From positions 124,001 through 188,000 of the forward strand of contig NZ_JSEH01000003.1 in assembly GCF_000801335.2 (NCBI RefSeq): a stretch of 64,000 nt of DNA, written 5' to 3'. Of this stretch, positions 16,121-24,475 are shown piece by piece. This DNA is from Desulfovibrio sp. TomC (GTDB lineage Bacteria; Desulfobacterota; Desulfovibrionia; Desulfovibrionales; Desulfovibrionaceae). Every line of letters begins with the position of its first letter. Within the stretch, counting starts at the first letter, position 1. A model generated the notes under the pieces. It searched no databases. It was not told where the DNA came from and saw nothing but the letters and a program-made list of their open reading frames with translations. The translations under genes were made by a program, and so were the position numbers.

Positions 16121-16798
16121 ATGGGAATTTTCAGCCGCTTCAGAGACATCATCCACTCCAACATCAATGCCATGCTCGACAAGGCCGAAGAGCCGGAAAA
16201 GCTCATCCGGCTCATGATCCAGGAGATGGAGGAAACGCTGGTCGAACTCAAGGCCGACTGCGCCCGCACCATGGCCCAGGCCGCCAAGATCGCCCGCGAA
16301 CACGACGCCATGGCCGACCGGGCCGTGCGCTGGGGCCAGAAGGCCGAACTGGCCGTGGACAAGGGCCGCGAAGATCTGGCCCGGGAGGCGCTGCTGGAAA
16401 AGCGCGACCTCGAAGCCCGTTCCGATGTCCTGGCCGGAGAGCTGGCCGCCGTCGAAGGCATGGTCGCGGCCTGCCGTGAAGACATCGGCACCCTGGAAGA
16501 AAAGCTCGTCTCGGCCAAGGAACGCCAGCGCACGCTGCTTGCCCGCCACATGCGCGCCACCGGCAAGAAGCGGATGCGCGAAGACGTCTCCCGGGTCGAT
16601 TCCTCCGACGCCCTGCGCCGCTTCGAGGAATTCGAGAACCGCATCGAACGCCTGGAAGCCGAGGCCGAACTGGCCGGTACAGTGTCCAGCCGCCGCCCGG
16701 CCGACGACGAGAGCCTGGACGCCCGCTTCGACCGTCTGGCCGCCGACGAAGACGTCGAACGCGAACTGGCCCGCCTCAAGGCCAAGCGGGTGGGGTAG
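16121..16798 (+). CDS. pspA: Phage shock protein A (PspA/IM30)
   Basis: 225 residues of nearly continuous coiled coil. The N-terminus MGIFSRFRDIIHSNINAML is the amphipathic membrane-binding helix, followed by the conserved EEPEKLIRLMIQEMEETL. PspA forms ESCRT-III-like oligomers that protect the inner membrane, and it inhibits PspF in resting cells. ATG 16121 has GGAGGAA upstream. Transcribed from the sigma-54 promoter at 16058, with repeat R6 between it and pspB. Confidence 0.96.
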   Translation: MGIFSRFRDIIHSNINAMLDKAEEPEKLIRLMIQEMEETLVELKADCARTMAQAAKIAREHDAMADRAVRWGQKAELAVDKGREDLAREALLEKRDLEARSDVLAGELAAVEGMVAACREDIGTLEEKLVSAKERQRTLLARHMRATGKKRMREDVSRVDSSDALRRFEEFENRIERLEAEAELAGTVSSRRPADDESLDARFDRLAADEDVERELARLKAKRVG

Positions 16799-16831
16799 TT
16801 GGCGAAACGAGGACGATGAAAGACAGAAGAA

Positions 16832-16895
16832 GCCTCCGGCGGCCGGGGGGATGATCCCCCCGGACCCCTGCACCTGGAGAGGCTTTTCAAGCGGA
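16832..16895 (+). repeat. Palindromic intergenic repeat, type A copy R6
   Basis: GCCTCCGGCGGCC, GGGGGGATGATCCCCCC, GGACCCCTGCA, GGAGAGGCTTTTCAAG. Located 33 bases after the pspA stop, same direction, within the psp operon; a partial transcription block or mRNA-stability hairpin between pspA and pspB is possible. Confidence 0.85.
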
Positions 16896-16937
16896 CGCCG
16901 CCAACCGGCCAAGGGGCGGTAACGACAAGGACGCAAC

Positions 16938-17219
16938 GTGCTCGAACATACCATATATATCGGCCATCTGCCGGCCCTCGTCAAAGTGCTGCTGGTGGTC
17001 GTGGCCATTGTCGCCCTGCGCGAACTGCGCCGGCGCGACGACCGCAGCCGCAGCGCCGACGACGCCGAGGCCATGGCCGTCCTGGAAGACGTCAGGAAGA
17101 CGCTGGTCCGGTTGGAAGAACGTATGGACAACCTGGAAACCCTGCTGCCGGGCACGCCCGGCAACGCCGGCAACACCCGCCCGCAGCCGGGCGATCCCGA
17201 CAAGAGAGGCGACAGATGA
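16938..17219 (+). CDS. pspB: PspB-like small inner-membrane protein
   Basis: 93 residues. An N-terminal membrane helix (ALVKVLLVVVAIVALREL) is followed by a cytoplasmic helix with leucine-heptad character (VLEDVRKTLVRLEERMDNLETLL) and a proline/glycine-rich tail. This is the architecture of PspB, which with PspC senses envelope stress and sequesters PspA. GTG start; overlaps pspC by four bases (ATGA). Sequence similarity to E. coli PspB is modest, so assignment leans on size, topology and position. Confidence 0.8.
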   Translation: MLEHTIYIGHLPALVKVLLVVVAIVALRELRRRDDRSRSADDAEAMAVLEDVRKTLVRLEERMDNLETLLPGTPGNAGNTRPQPGDPDKRGDR

Positions 17220-17578
17220 GACGCAGTGAAACGACTTCTTCCGGCCGGCGGCTCTTTCGTTCCCGTCGGGGCATGGCCCTTGGCGTATGCCGGGGGTTGG
17301 CCGAATACCTGGGCCTGCCGGTCCTGGTGGTCCGGGCCTTTGTGGTGGTGCTGTTCGTGGCCACCGGCTTTGTGGCCGTGCTTGGCTATGTGGCCTGCGG
17401 CCTTCTCCTGCGCCTGGAGCCGGTTGGCGACGAACCGTCAGGGCCTTCGGGACGGTTGCATCGCAAGGTCGGCGGGTTGTCGCGCCGGGCCAGGGATCTT
17501 GACGCGCGCATTGCCCGGATGGAATCGCATGTGACCTCCCGGGAATACGATTTCGACCGTCGCCTGCGCCGCTCCTAA
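17216..17578 (+). CDS. pspC: PspC domain protein
   Basis: 120 residues. PspC domain RSRRGMALGVCRGLAEYLGLPVLVVR leads into a membrane helix (AFVVVLFVATGFVAVLGYVACGLLL, about residues 41-65) and a C-terminal cytoplasmic helix ending HVTSREYDFDRRLRRS. The same ending occurs in the second PspC at 20390. Translationally coupled to pspB. Expected partner of PspB in sensing membrane stress. Confidence 0.92.
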   Translation: MRRSETTSSGRRLFRSRRGMALGVCRGLAEYLGLPVLVVRAFVVVLFVATGFVAVLGYVACGLLLRLEPVGDEPSGPSGRLHRKVGGLSRRARDLDARIARMESHVTSREYDFDRRLRRS

Positions 17579-17952
17579 GGGGCCGGGCCGCAGCGGGCTG
17601 CAGTTTGAAGGACAATGGGCCGGAATTTTCTTCGTGTGATCGATATCGGAGTCCGATATGGTGAAAGAAGGAACAAGGTTGGAAAGCGGTGCGGTTATCC
17701 GGCCGCATGGCGAAAGGCACAAAACCGGTTTCAGGAAGTGGTGCGCTGCCAGGGGCGGTGGATTTGGCGTGTTGTTGTTTTGAAAAAAAACAACACTGCC
17801 GGAATTGATGAAGGCTTTTGGCCGGAGTGCAATCTACAAAAGAGCCACTACTCTCCGTCCGTGAAAAGATATGAACCATGCTGGTTGCATAAAAGTGCAA
17901 CAGTATATGGGGAATAATTACACAGTCAAACTAACCCTTGCGCCCAAACCAT
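17579..17952. other. AT-richer intergenic stretch before the riboswitch
   Basis: 374 bases without a gene. It contains two inverted repeats: GTGTTGTT...AACAACAC (17769-17796, with an A8 stretch) and GTTGCA-TAAAAG-TGCAAC (17884-17901). The second, 52 bases upstream of the riboswitch, could be an operator over the chemoreceptor promoter. No confident -35/-10 pair was assigned. Confidence 0.5.
17884..17901. promoter_or_regulatory. Inverted repeat upstream of the chemoreceptor leader
   Basis: GTTGCA-N6-TGCAAC, a perfect 6-base dyad in an AT-rich context where a promoter is expected. Function unknown. Confidence 0.35.
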
Positions 17953-18064
17953 GGTGTTGCTAGGAAATTCTATCCCAATAAGGCCACCCCTGCCGCGAGG
18001 CAGGTCCGGAAAGCCACGGGTCTCGGAGGATGTTGCCGAGACAGCCGGGCCGCTGGGCAACACC
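17953..18064 (+). ncRNA. GEMM-type cyclic-dinucleotide riboswitch (c-di-GMP-I class)
   Basis: The leader of the chemoreceptor gene shows the GEMM-I core. AAGGCCACC precedes a hairpin CCTGCC-GCGA-GGCAGG with a GNRA loop, then CGGAAAGCCACGGGTCT, a second hairpin (GGGTCTCGG...CCGAGACAGCC), and AGCCGGGCCG where the consensus has GCCGGGTTACCG. An outer 8-bp helix, GGTGTTGC (17953-17960) with GCAACACC (18057-18064), encloses the element. The ribosome site GAGGGGG follows immediately, so ligand binding could control translation. The ligand could be c-di-GMP or, in the variant known from Geobacter relatives, cyclic GMP-AMP; this cannot be settled by eye. Confidence 0.78.
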
Positions 18065-18076
18065 GAGGGGGACGTG

Positions 18077-20125
18077 ATGCGGGTTTCCATAGCGGCCAAA
18101 ATTCTGGCCTTGGTCATTGCTTCCGTCGTGGCCACTGTGGCCATCATCCAGTGCGTCGCCTTCACCAGCGTCCGCAACGGATACGAGGTCATTACCGGCC
18201 AGGCTGTCCGAAGTTATTTGAATGTCTTCAACCGACAAGTGGCTGATTACAAAGAGACTTATTTGGATATGGCCCGCGCCCAGGCGACGCGGCCAAACAT
18301 CATCGACGGCGTTCTGGCCGGCAATGCCGCCCGATTGCGTGAACTCGGCCAGGTGGTCCTGGCCTCCGGCAAGGTCGATCTGGTCGTTTTTACCGATGCC
18401 AAGGCCACTGTCGTGGCCCGGGCGCACTCGGACAAGGCCGGCGACAACATCGGCAATCAGGAAGGCCTCAAGCGCGCCCTGGCCGGGGAGGCCGTCAGTC
18501 TGTTCGAGCCCGGCAACACCGTGGGTTTTTCCATTCGCGCCTACGCCCCCATTAAAAAGGACGGCGCTGTCATCGGCGTGGTCATCATCGGCCAGGACGT
18601 CGCCAACAACACCGCTCTGGTCGACAGCGCCAAAAAAGACCTCGGGGCCGAGGCCACGATTTTTTACGGCGACACCCGCGTTTCCACCTCCCTTGAAGTC
18701 AACGGCAAGCGGGCCGTGGGCACCAAGCTCGACAATCCGGCCATCCTTGATGTCGTGCTGCGCCAAGGCAAGACCTACCTCGGCGACAACCGGATTCTCG
18801 GCCGTGAGTACCGCACGGCCTATGAACCGCTCAAAAACGGCGACCAGATTGTCGGCATGGTCTTTATTGGCACGGACATCTCCGAGGCCCTGGCTGCGCG
18901 CGACGCCATCATCCTGAAAATCGGTCTGGCCGGTCTGGCCGGGACGATCTTTTTCGCCGTCCTGGCCTGGCTGTTCGCCCGGCTGTTGACCAAGCCGCTT
19001 CTGGCCTGCCTGGACTTCGCCCGGGCCGTGGCCAAGGGGGAAACCGGCCGGACCCTGGACGTCAGAAGCCGGGACGAGACCGGCGTGCTGGCCAAGGCCC
19101 TGGCGGCCATGGCCGCCGACATCGACTGCCGCATGGACGAGGTGGCCAAGGCCAAGGAAGTGGCCGAGGCCGAGGCCAGGCGAGCCAGGGAAGAGACGGC
19201 CAAGGCCGACGAAGCCTGCCGCATGGCCGAAAATGCCAAGGTCGAGGGAATGCTTCACGCGGCCGGGCGCATTGAAGGCGTGGTGGAAGCGGTCACCGCC
19301 GCCTCGGAGCAGCTCGCCGCCCAGGTCGAGCAGTCGAGTCGGGGGGCCCAGGACCAGTCCAAGCAGGTGGCCGAGGCGGCCAGTTCCATGGACCAGCTCA
19401 ATTCCACCGTGCTTGAAGTGGCCAAAAATGCCTCCCAGGCCGCCGATTCCGCTGATTCCGCCCGCTCCAAGGCCGAGGAGGGGGCAGCCGTGGTCGAGGC
19501 CGTGGTCAAGGGCATCGTTGCCGTGGCCGATCAGGCCCGCGCCCTCAAGGAAGACATGGGGGCGCTGGGGCGTAAGGCCGAAGGCATTGGGGCCATCATG
19601 GACGTCATTTCCGATATCGCCGACCAGACCAACCTGTTGGCCTTAAACGCCGCCATTGAGGCCGCCCGGGCCGGCGAGGCCGGACGCGGCTTTGCCGTTG
19701 TGGCCGACGAAGTGCGCAAGCTGGCGGAAAAAACCATGACCGCCACCAAGGAAGTCGGTGCGGCCATCAAGGGCATCCAGGACGGTACCCAGCAAAACGT
19801 GGCCGGCTTTGACAAGGCCGTGCAGAATGTCGAAGCGGCCACGGCCATGGCCCGCCGCTCCGGCGACGCCCTGACCGCCATCGTCGGGCTTGTCGACGCC
19901 GTGGCCGATCAGGTACGTTCCATTGCCACCGCCGCCGAGGAGCAGTCCGCCGCGGCCGAGGAAATCGGCCGGACCGTGGACCGCATCAACCGTATTTCCG
20001 GCGAAACCGCCCAGGTCATGCACCAGTCCTCCTCGGCTGTGGACAATCTGGCCGGTCAGGCCAAAGCCCTGCACGGACTCGTGCTCGACATGCAACGTGA
20101 GGGGTCGGGAAAGGCCATCGCCTGA
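18077..20125 (+). CDS. Methyl-accepting chemotaxis protein with double-Cache sensor
   Basis: 682 residues. TM1 ([19 protein letters not shown]), a periplasmic Cache_3/Cache_2-type sensor (about 40-285), TM2 ([20 protein letters not shown]), HAMP, and a long coiled-coil signalling domain with the hairpin tip [20 protein letters not shown] and [18 protein letters not shown]. No pentapeptide for CheR docking at the end. It would pass ligand signals to CheA/CheW. ATG 18077 is preceded by GAGGGGG directly after the riboswitch; upstream in-frame ATG 17951 lies inside riboswitch RNA. Placed between two pspBC cassettes. Confidence 0.93.
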   Translation: MRVSIAAKILALVIASVVATVAIIQCVAFTSVRNGYEVITGQAVRSYLNVFNRQVADYKETYLDMARAQATRPNIIDGVLAGNAARLRELGQVVLASGKVDLVVFTDAKATVVARAHSDKAGDNIGNQEGLKRALAGEAVSLFEPGNTVGFSIRAYAPIKKDGAVIGVVIIGQDVANNTALVDSAKKDLGAEATIFYGDTRVSTSLEVNGKRAVGTKLDNPAILDVVLRQGKTYLGDNRILGREYRTAYEPLKNGDQIVGMVFIGTDISEALAARDAIILKIGLAGLAGTIFFAVLAWLFARLLTKPLLACLDFARAVAKGETGRTLDVRSRDETGVLAKALAAMAADIDCRMDEVAKAKEVAEAEARRAREETAKADEACRMAENAKVEGMLHAAGRIEGVVEAVTAASEQLAAQVEQSSRGAQDQSKQVAEAASSMDQLNSTVLEVAKNASQAADSADSARSKAEEGAAVVEAVVKGIVAVADQARALKEDMGALGRKAEGIGAIMDVISDIADQTNLLALNAAIEAARAGEAGRGFAVVADEVRKLAEKTMTATKEVGAAIKGIQDGTQQNVAGFDKAVQNVEAATAMARRSGDALTAIVGLVDAVADQVRSIATAAEEQSAAAEEIGRTVDRINRISGETAQVMHQSSSAVDNLAGQAKALHGLVLDMQREGSGKAIA

Positions 20126-20147
20126 TCCCGTCCCGGAGAACAGACAC

Positions 20148-20402
20148 ATGATGGGATTGCTTTCCTCCCTGGTCGTGGCCGGAGCCGTCCTGATCGGTCT
20201 GGTCATCATGGGCGTCATTTTCCTGCTTGGCGTCCGTCTGGTGCGGCCGGGCTCTTCGGCCCCGCGCGGCGGCGATCCCGATGAGGCCCAGCTGCTCCAG
20301 GAGATCCACCGCAGCCTGGGACGCCTGGAAAGCCGTGTCGAAACCCTGGAAACCCTCGTTCTCGACGCTCGAAACAAGGGGAACGGGCCATGCGACACAT
20401 AA
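20148..20402 (+). CDS. PspB-like membrane protein, second copy
   Basis: 84 residues starting MMGLLSSLVVAGAVLIGLVI: one membrane helix, then an acidic hinge and amphipathic helix LLQEIHRSLGRLESRVETLE, the same plan as the PspB at 16938 (compare LVRLEERMDNLETLL). Starts 22 bases after the chemoreceptor stop and overlaps the following PspC gene by 13 bases. Likely a diverged duplicate co-expressed with the receptor. Either of two adjacent ATGs may be used. Confidence 0.72.
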   Translation: MMGLLSSLVVAGAVLIGLVIMGVIFLLGVRLVRPGSSAPRGGDPDEAQLLQEIHRSLGRLESRVETLETLVLDARNKGNGPCDT

Positions 20403-20776
20403 GCGAACTGGATTTTCGCAATCTCTACCGTTCGCGCCGCGGGGCCATTTTGGGCGTGTGCAAAGGGCTGGCCGTCTTCCTCGACGTGCCGGTCTACGCC
20501 GTGCGTCTGGGCGTCGTCGTGCTCACGCCCTTTACCGGCGTCTGGCCCATGCTCGCCGCCTACCTGATCGCTGGATTCGTCATCAAGCCCGAGCCGGTGC
20601 TGGCCCCGGCTTCCGACGAAGAACGGGATTTTTACGATGATTACGTGAGCTCGCGCAAAAACGCCCTGACCCGGGTCAAGCGCCGTTTCGAGGCCCTGGA
20701 GCGCCGGGTGCGCCGCCTGGAAGATCACGTCACTTCACGGGAGTATGATTTCGACCGCCGGCTGCACCGGCCCTGA
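20390..20776 (+). CDS. PspC domain protein, second copy
   Basis: 128 residues. RSRRGAILGVCKGLAVFLDVPVYAVR is a clear PspC domain, followed by a membrane helix (LGVVVLTPFTGVWPMLAAYLIAGFVI) and a charged cytoplasmic helix ending HVTSREYDFDRRLHRP, nearly identical to the end of the first PspC. Overlaps the PspB-like gene. The shared C-terminal motif suggests both PspCs dock the same partner. Confidence 0.9.
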   Translation: MRHISELDFRNLYRSRRGAILGVCKGLAVFLDVPVYAVRLGVVVLTPFTGVWPMLAAYLIAGFVIKPEPVLAPASDEERDFYDDYVSSRKNALTRVKRRFEALERRVRRLEDHVTSREYDFDRRLHRP

Positions 20777-20986
20777 CCAGGGCCAGGGCATACCGCAACG
20801 CCGGGCGCAGGAGGGCCTTGTCGCTGGGACGCGTTCCCAAATCCGCGATGCCATGCAGGGGTGACGCTATCGAGCCTCGAACCAGTCGCGGGGAGCGGAC
20901 GGCGCAATGCGTCCCGGGTGCTGGCAAGACAGGTCACAAGCGGGCACTGGAACTGCTTCCGGTTGCGTCAGGGAAGACGGACAGTG

Positions 20987-21643
20987 TTAGGCGTTGACGG
21001 GAAGGCGTTCGCCGACTCCGCCGCTCAGCCCGCTGCCTTCGTTGATCCCTGCAGTTCCCGTTGTTGTGCCAGAAGCTCCGCCTTTTTGCTCTTGCTTCAA
21101 TAGCTGGGCGTTAAGCGTTGCCAAGGTCATTGTCAGCAGATTGACTTCAGTCGCAATCGTTTTTACTTCTGGATTGTCGCTGTTCTCTGGATTCTCTGTC
21201 TGAGCAGTTCCTGCATCTTGAGTTTGTTCATCAGTCTCTTGAGACGCTTTGTCTTTGCCGCTATTGGTGTCATGTTTCGTCTTTGACATTGCGGATGCAA
21301 GACGATCTTGGGCATCTTGTAATTGTTTCTGAACCTTGTCTATTTGTTTCAAAAGTATTGCTTTTGGATCTGAAGTAGTATCGTCACTGGATTCACCGTC
21401 TGTCGCGCTTGCCTGTGCAGATAGAGTCGTGACAGATGTTGGTCCAGAAGACTCTTCCTGTTTTTTTCGAGCTTCTTCTGAGATTGAAATAGTGTCGCCA
21501 CTCTCAATTTTCTCGCCAGTCTTAGGATCGTCTTTGGAAGAAGTCGTTGAGGACGTCACGCTCTGAATGGATTTCGTGGCTTCCTGGTAGGCTTGTAACG
21601 AATCGCCTTGCCAACCGTTATGTATGTTCATTTGAATATCCAT
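20987..21643 (-). CDS. Hypothetical protein, Ser/Thr/Gln-rich, behind a sigma-28-like promoter
   Basis: 218 residues, not recognised. N-terminus MDIQMNIHNGWQGDSLQAYQ, then GDTISISEEARKKQEE (the IS-EEAR pattern recurs in FlgM-like and flagellar-associated proteins), a hydrophilic Ser/Thr/Asp-rich middle with a coiled-coil-like stretch (ILLKQIDKVQKQLQDAQDRL), and a Gly-rich tail. No signal peptide or membrane helix. ATG at 21643 has AGGAGG 6 bases upstream. Base composition is clearly more AT-rich than neighbours, which could mean recent acquisition. The promoter suggests a flagellar-regulon role, possibly export or motility; that is inference. Confidence 0.7.
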   Translation of the reverse strand: MDIQMNIHNGWQGDSLQAYQEATKSIQSVTSSTTSSKDDPKTGEKIESGDTISISEEARKKQEESSGPTSVTTLSAQASATDGESSDDTTSDPKAILLKQIDKVQKQLQDAQDRLASAMSKTKHDTNSGKDKASQETDEQTQDAGTAQTENPENSDNPEVKTIATEVNLLTMTLATLNAQLLKQEQKGGASGTTTGTAGINEGSGLSGGVGERLPVNA

Positions 21644-21699
21644 ATTGCCTCCTGGAATGACGAGGGGCCGCTTTGGCCTGGAATTCATTCATACTCGTT

Positions 21700-21726
21700 A
21701 TATCGGTCGGAAACATGTATACTTTA
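21700..21726 (-). promoter_or_regulatory. Sigma-28 (FliA)-type promoter
   Basis: On the minus strand: TAAAGTAT, 11 bases, ACCGATAT. The FliA consensus is TAAAGTTT-N11-GCCGATAA, so 13 of 16 positions match with exact spacing. It lies 57 bases upstream of the start of the orphan gene at 21643. Confidence 0.75.
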
Positions 21727-21880
21727 TGCGCTGAGCGCAAAATATGGCAAAAAGCAGCCATGGCAGCCAGAACTGAAGGGGTTTTCGGGTGGCGGGGCGC
21801 CTTTCTGGGACCGCCGGGCAGCGTTCTGGAGTGAAGTCAGGCTCTCCCCCGCGCCCGGCGTTGTCGGTTATGCCTGCCCG

Positions 21881-22867
21881 CTACCAGCGCCCAGGCATAA
21901 CCGACAGCCAGCTCTCCGGAATATGCCCCCGGAAATCCTTGCCCACCTGCCATAACTTGGTCAGCCGACCCTCAATGACGATGGACCGGGGCTTGGGCCG
22001 CAGCGACTGGTAGTGCCTGGGGACCTGGAAGCGGTTGTTTTTTGACAGCACGACGTCGAGTTCCGCGTCCCGGTCGCGCACAACCAGGGCCTCGGGAAAG
22101 AAAATCGTCTTTTTAAGGCGCTGCGACATGGCCGCAAAAAGCGCGGCATGGATTGTGCTGAACGGTTCCGCCGTGTAGCGCGACGTGGGAGCCGGCACGT
22201 TCTCATTCCCGACAAAGGCGATCGGTCCGTCCGGCAGGCCGGCATACAGGGCCGGATCACGGGCATCGCCAATGCGCATTTCGCCGAGGCCAAGGGACGT
22301 AAAAAGCGCTCCCGTGCGTTCGCCAATCTGGCTGTCGAGCTCCACGCCGAAGAGCTGCGTGACGGCCACGCCGTTACGCTTGGCCTGAAACCAGGCCGCT
22401 GCCAGTATAATGCCGCTGCCCGTGCCGAGATCAAGGCCCAGAAACGGGTCCTGCACCATGGCCGGCGGCAACGGCCGATTGGCCACCGACCGGAAAATAT
22501 GGGCCGTGCGCGGCAAATCCGCCAGCATCCGCAGCGGATAGGCGCTGTATTCGCCCGCCAGCGGCAGGACCTGGTCAGACTTGTCGCCCACCCACAGCTC
22601 GTAGAACTGCGCCAGCAGATCACTTATTTCTCCAAGCGGGACGGCATGATCCTGGGAACCGGGAAACAGGCAGGCATGGAAGTATTTGAGCAGGAAACTC
22701 AGGATGTCCGCATCCGCCATGGGGACGGCCGGACTGGCCAGTCGGTCGAAATCGTCCCGCAACGAGCCGGTGCGGTACAGGTCCCGGGCAATGACGGTTT
22801 CCCGACGGTCGCCGGACGCAAGAAACTTCCGCGACAAAGCAGGCGCAGCATCAAACGGTCGCGACAT
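21881..22867 (-). CDS. Class I methyltransferase-like protein of unknown substrate
   Basis: 328 residues from ATG 22867 (AAGGAG upstream). A helical N-terminal half (KYFHACLFPGSQDHAVPLGE) precedes a Rossmann SAM-binding core with LGLDLGTGSGIILAAAWF, then FGVELDSQIGERTG, MRIGDARDP and AFVGNENVPAPT. The EN-P-P-like NENVPAP is placed where N-methyltransferases have (D/N)PP(Y/F). The end SLRPKPRSIVIEGR has no known motif. No close family was recognised; protein, RNA or small-molecule methylation are all possible. The much longer frame to 23818 overlaps the opposite-strand nuclease gene and is not real. Confidence 0.75.
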   Translation of the reverse strand: MSRPFDAAPALSRKFLASGDRRETVIARDLYRTGSLRDDFDRLASPAVPMADADILSFLLKYFHACLFPGSQDHAVPLGEISDLLAQFYELWVGDKSDQVLPLAGEYSAYPLRMLADLPRTAHIFRSVANRPLPPAMVQDPFLGLDLGTGSGIILAAAWFQAKRNGVAVTQLFGVELDSQIGERTGALFTSLGLGEMRIGDARDPALYAGLPDGPIAFVGNENVPAPTSRYTAEPFSTIHAALFAAMSQRLKKTIFFPEALVVRDRDAELDVVLSKNNRFQVPRHYQSLRPKPRSIVIEGRLTKLWQVGKDFRGHIPESWLSVMPGRW

Positions 22868-22999
22868 GGGGGCTCCTTCCTTGGATGATCGTTCAGGCCC
22901 GGCGGAAAAAAACACCGGCCAGCGTAACCCTTGCAGAATTAATGCCGTCACCTCCCCGCAGTGGTTGAGGACCTTCGCCAAAACAGGTACACGACCCGC

Positions 23000-23857
23000 G
23001 TGCTTACCCATACCTTCCTGCATCTTCCCGGCCTTGGCCCTTCCACCGAACGCCGCCTCTGGGACGCCGGTTTCCTGACCTGGGACGACGTTCTCGACGC
23101 CAAGGAAGCGCCGCTGGCCTCCAGCAAAGCGCCCCTGTGGCGCGATGAACTGCTGGCCTCCAAAGAGCGCCTGCAAGCCGGCGACGCCGACTGGTTCGCC
23201 GCCCGTCTGCCCCCGGCCGAGAGCTGGCGACTGTTCTTCGATTTCCGCGACCACCTCGCCTGCGTCGATATCGAAACCGACGGCACCCCCCAAAACGAGA
23301 TCACCGCCGTGGCCCTCTACGACGGCAAAAATACCGCCCGGACCTACGCTCACGGCAAAAATCTCCACGACTTCACCGACGACATCACCGCCAGCAAAGT
23401 GCTCGTCACCTTTAATGGCCGCTGCTTCGACGCGCCCATCCTGACCTCCCATCTCGGCGCGAAACTGCCCAAGGCCCACATCGACCTGCGAAATGTCCTG
23501 TGCGGCATCGGCATCAAAGGCGGGCTTAAAAAATGCGAGGAACACTACGGCGTCGATCGCGGCGACCTGGCCGGCGCCGACGGCTACCTGGCCGTGCTCC
23601 TGTGGCGTGAATATGCCCGCCATGGAACGCCCGCCGTTCTTGAAACCCTGCTCGCCTACAACGCCGCCGATGTCCTGGCCCTGCCCGTCCTGCTGGCCCA
23701 CGCCATAAACGAACGCCTGCGCCAGACACCCTTCGCCCACCTGTACACCCAGCCCATCCCCGCTCCCGGCGAGAATCCCCACAGCCCCGATACCGAGGTG
23801 CTGCGCCGCGTCTGGCATGACCGACGCCCCGGTTCCGGGTTCGGTTGGGGCCGGTAG
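23000..23857 (+). CDS. RNase H-like DEDD exonuclease, YprB family
   Basis: 285 residues starting (GTG)LTHTFLHLPGLGPSTERRLW, a helix-hairpin-helix-like motif, then a ribonuclease H-like exonuclease fold: ACVDIETDG (DEDD motif I), VLVTFNGRCFDAPIL (motif II), GGLKKCEEHYGV and LLAYNAADVLALPVLL (final Asp). This order is that of YprB-type predicted exonucleases. GTG 23000 is selected because homologues begin MLTHTFLH-like; GTG 22961 is an alternative and neither has a strong ribosome site. Divergent from the methyltransferase-like gene. Confidence 0.8.
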   Translation: MLTHTFLHLPGLGPSTERRLWDAGFLTWDDVLDAKEAPLASSKAPLWRDELLASKERLQAGDADWFAARLPPAESWRLFFDFRDHLACVDIETDGTPQNEITAVALYDGKNTARTYAHGKNLHDFTDDITASKVLVTFNGRCFDAPILTSHLGAKLPKAHIDLRNVLCGIGIKGGLKKCEEHYGVDRGDLAGADGYLAVLLWREYARHGTPAVLETLLAYNAADVLALPVLLAHAINERLRQTPFAHLYTQPIPAPGENPHSPDTEVLRRVWHDRRPGSGFGWGR

Positions 23858-23983
23858 CGTCAGGCTCGGGAACGGCTGTTCTCCTCGTCTCGCGAGACAT
23901 GCTGCAGGCCTTGCTTTTCTCTTAAGCAGCCGAAATGCTCGTTAAGATCGTCCCCCGGCCCGGGCTGTCGGGAAAGGGCGGGC

Positions 23984-24006
23984 TTGACAAATGTTCTACG
24001 TAGAAC
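23984..24006 (+). promoter_or_regulatory. marR promoter -35 and palindromic operator O1
   Basis: TTGACA (23984-23989) followed 3 bases later by the perfect palindrome GTTCTACGTAGAAC (23993-24006), in the spacer of the promoter and 13 bases before the MarR start codon. Binding by the MarR protein would block its own transcription. Confidence 0.8.
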
Positions 24007-24019
24007 TATTCCTCCTTAC

Positions 24020-24445
24020 ATGCCAACCGATCATGTCGTATCGCTCATCAGCCGGGTCCGGGAGAGGGCCAATGCGCTTGTCGTGGCGGAACTTAAGCGG
24101 CGTGGGCATCCCGATCTGGCCCCGTCCCATGGAGCGATCCTGGCCACGCTGTATGCCTGCGGCCCGGTTCCCATGGGCGCGTTGGCCAGGAGCATCGACC
24201 GGAAAAAAAACACGCTGACCGTGCTGGTCAGGAAGCTCGAAAGCGCCGGCTATGTGTGTCGTCAGGACTCTCCGTCCGATTCCCGGGTGGCTCTCATCGC
24301 CCTGACGCCCAAAGGCGAAGGGTTTCGCAAGGATTTTCAGGAAATCTCGGACATACTCCTGGCCGCTGTCTGGGGAACCATGGAAGAAACGTCCAAAGAG
24401 GCCCTTGTCGACGGGTTGGAGCGGGTGTTGGCCAACCTGGAGTGA
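24020..24445 (+). CDS. MarR family transcriptional regulator
   Basis: 141 residues, winged helix-turn-helix: LAPSHGAILATLYACGPVPMGALARSIDRKKNTLTVLVRKLE with the wing CRQDSPSDSRVALIALTPKG (the DSR...LT.KG signature). MarR proteins act as dimers that release DNA on binding phenolic ligands or on oxidation; one cysteine is in the recognition region. ATG 24020 has CTCC-rich context and AGGA is absent, so translation may be modest. Matching palindromes before and after the gene indicate autoregulation and control of the cupin downstream. Confidence 0.92.
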   Translation: MPTDHVVSLISRVRERANALVVAELKRRGHPDLAPSHGAILATLYACGPVPMGALARSIDRKKNTLTVLVRKLESAGYVCRQDSPSDSRVALIALTPKGEGFRKDFQEISDILLAAVWGTMEETSKEALVDGLERVLANLE

Positions 24446-24461
24446 TTTTTTTAGCAAAATA

Positions 24462-24475
24462 GTTCTATATAGAAC
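24462..24475 (+). promoter_or_regulatory. Palindromic operator O2 between marR and cupin
   Basis: GTTCTATATAGAAC, differing from O1 only at the two central bases, sits 17 bases after the marR stop and upstream of the cupin gene. It defines the common site GTTCTANNTAGAAC. Confidence 0.78.

Noticed and set aside
17951-18076. Start of the chemoreceptor at ATG 17951
   Set aside because: This stretch forms the riboswitch and would add a non-membrane, proline-rich leader; ATG 18077 follows the ribosome site and starts directly at TM1.
21881-23818. 645-residue minus-strand protein
   Set aside because: Only the part from 22867 has a methyltransferase-like sequence with a ribosome site; the upstream part is antisense to the RNase H-like gene.
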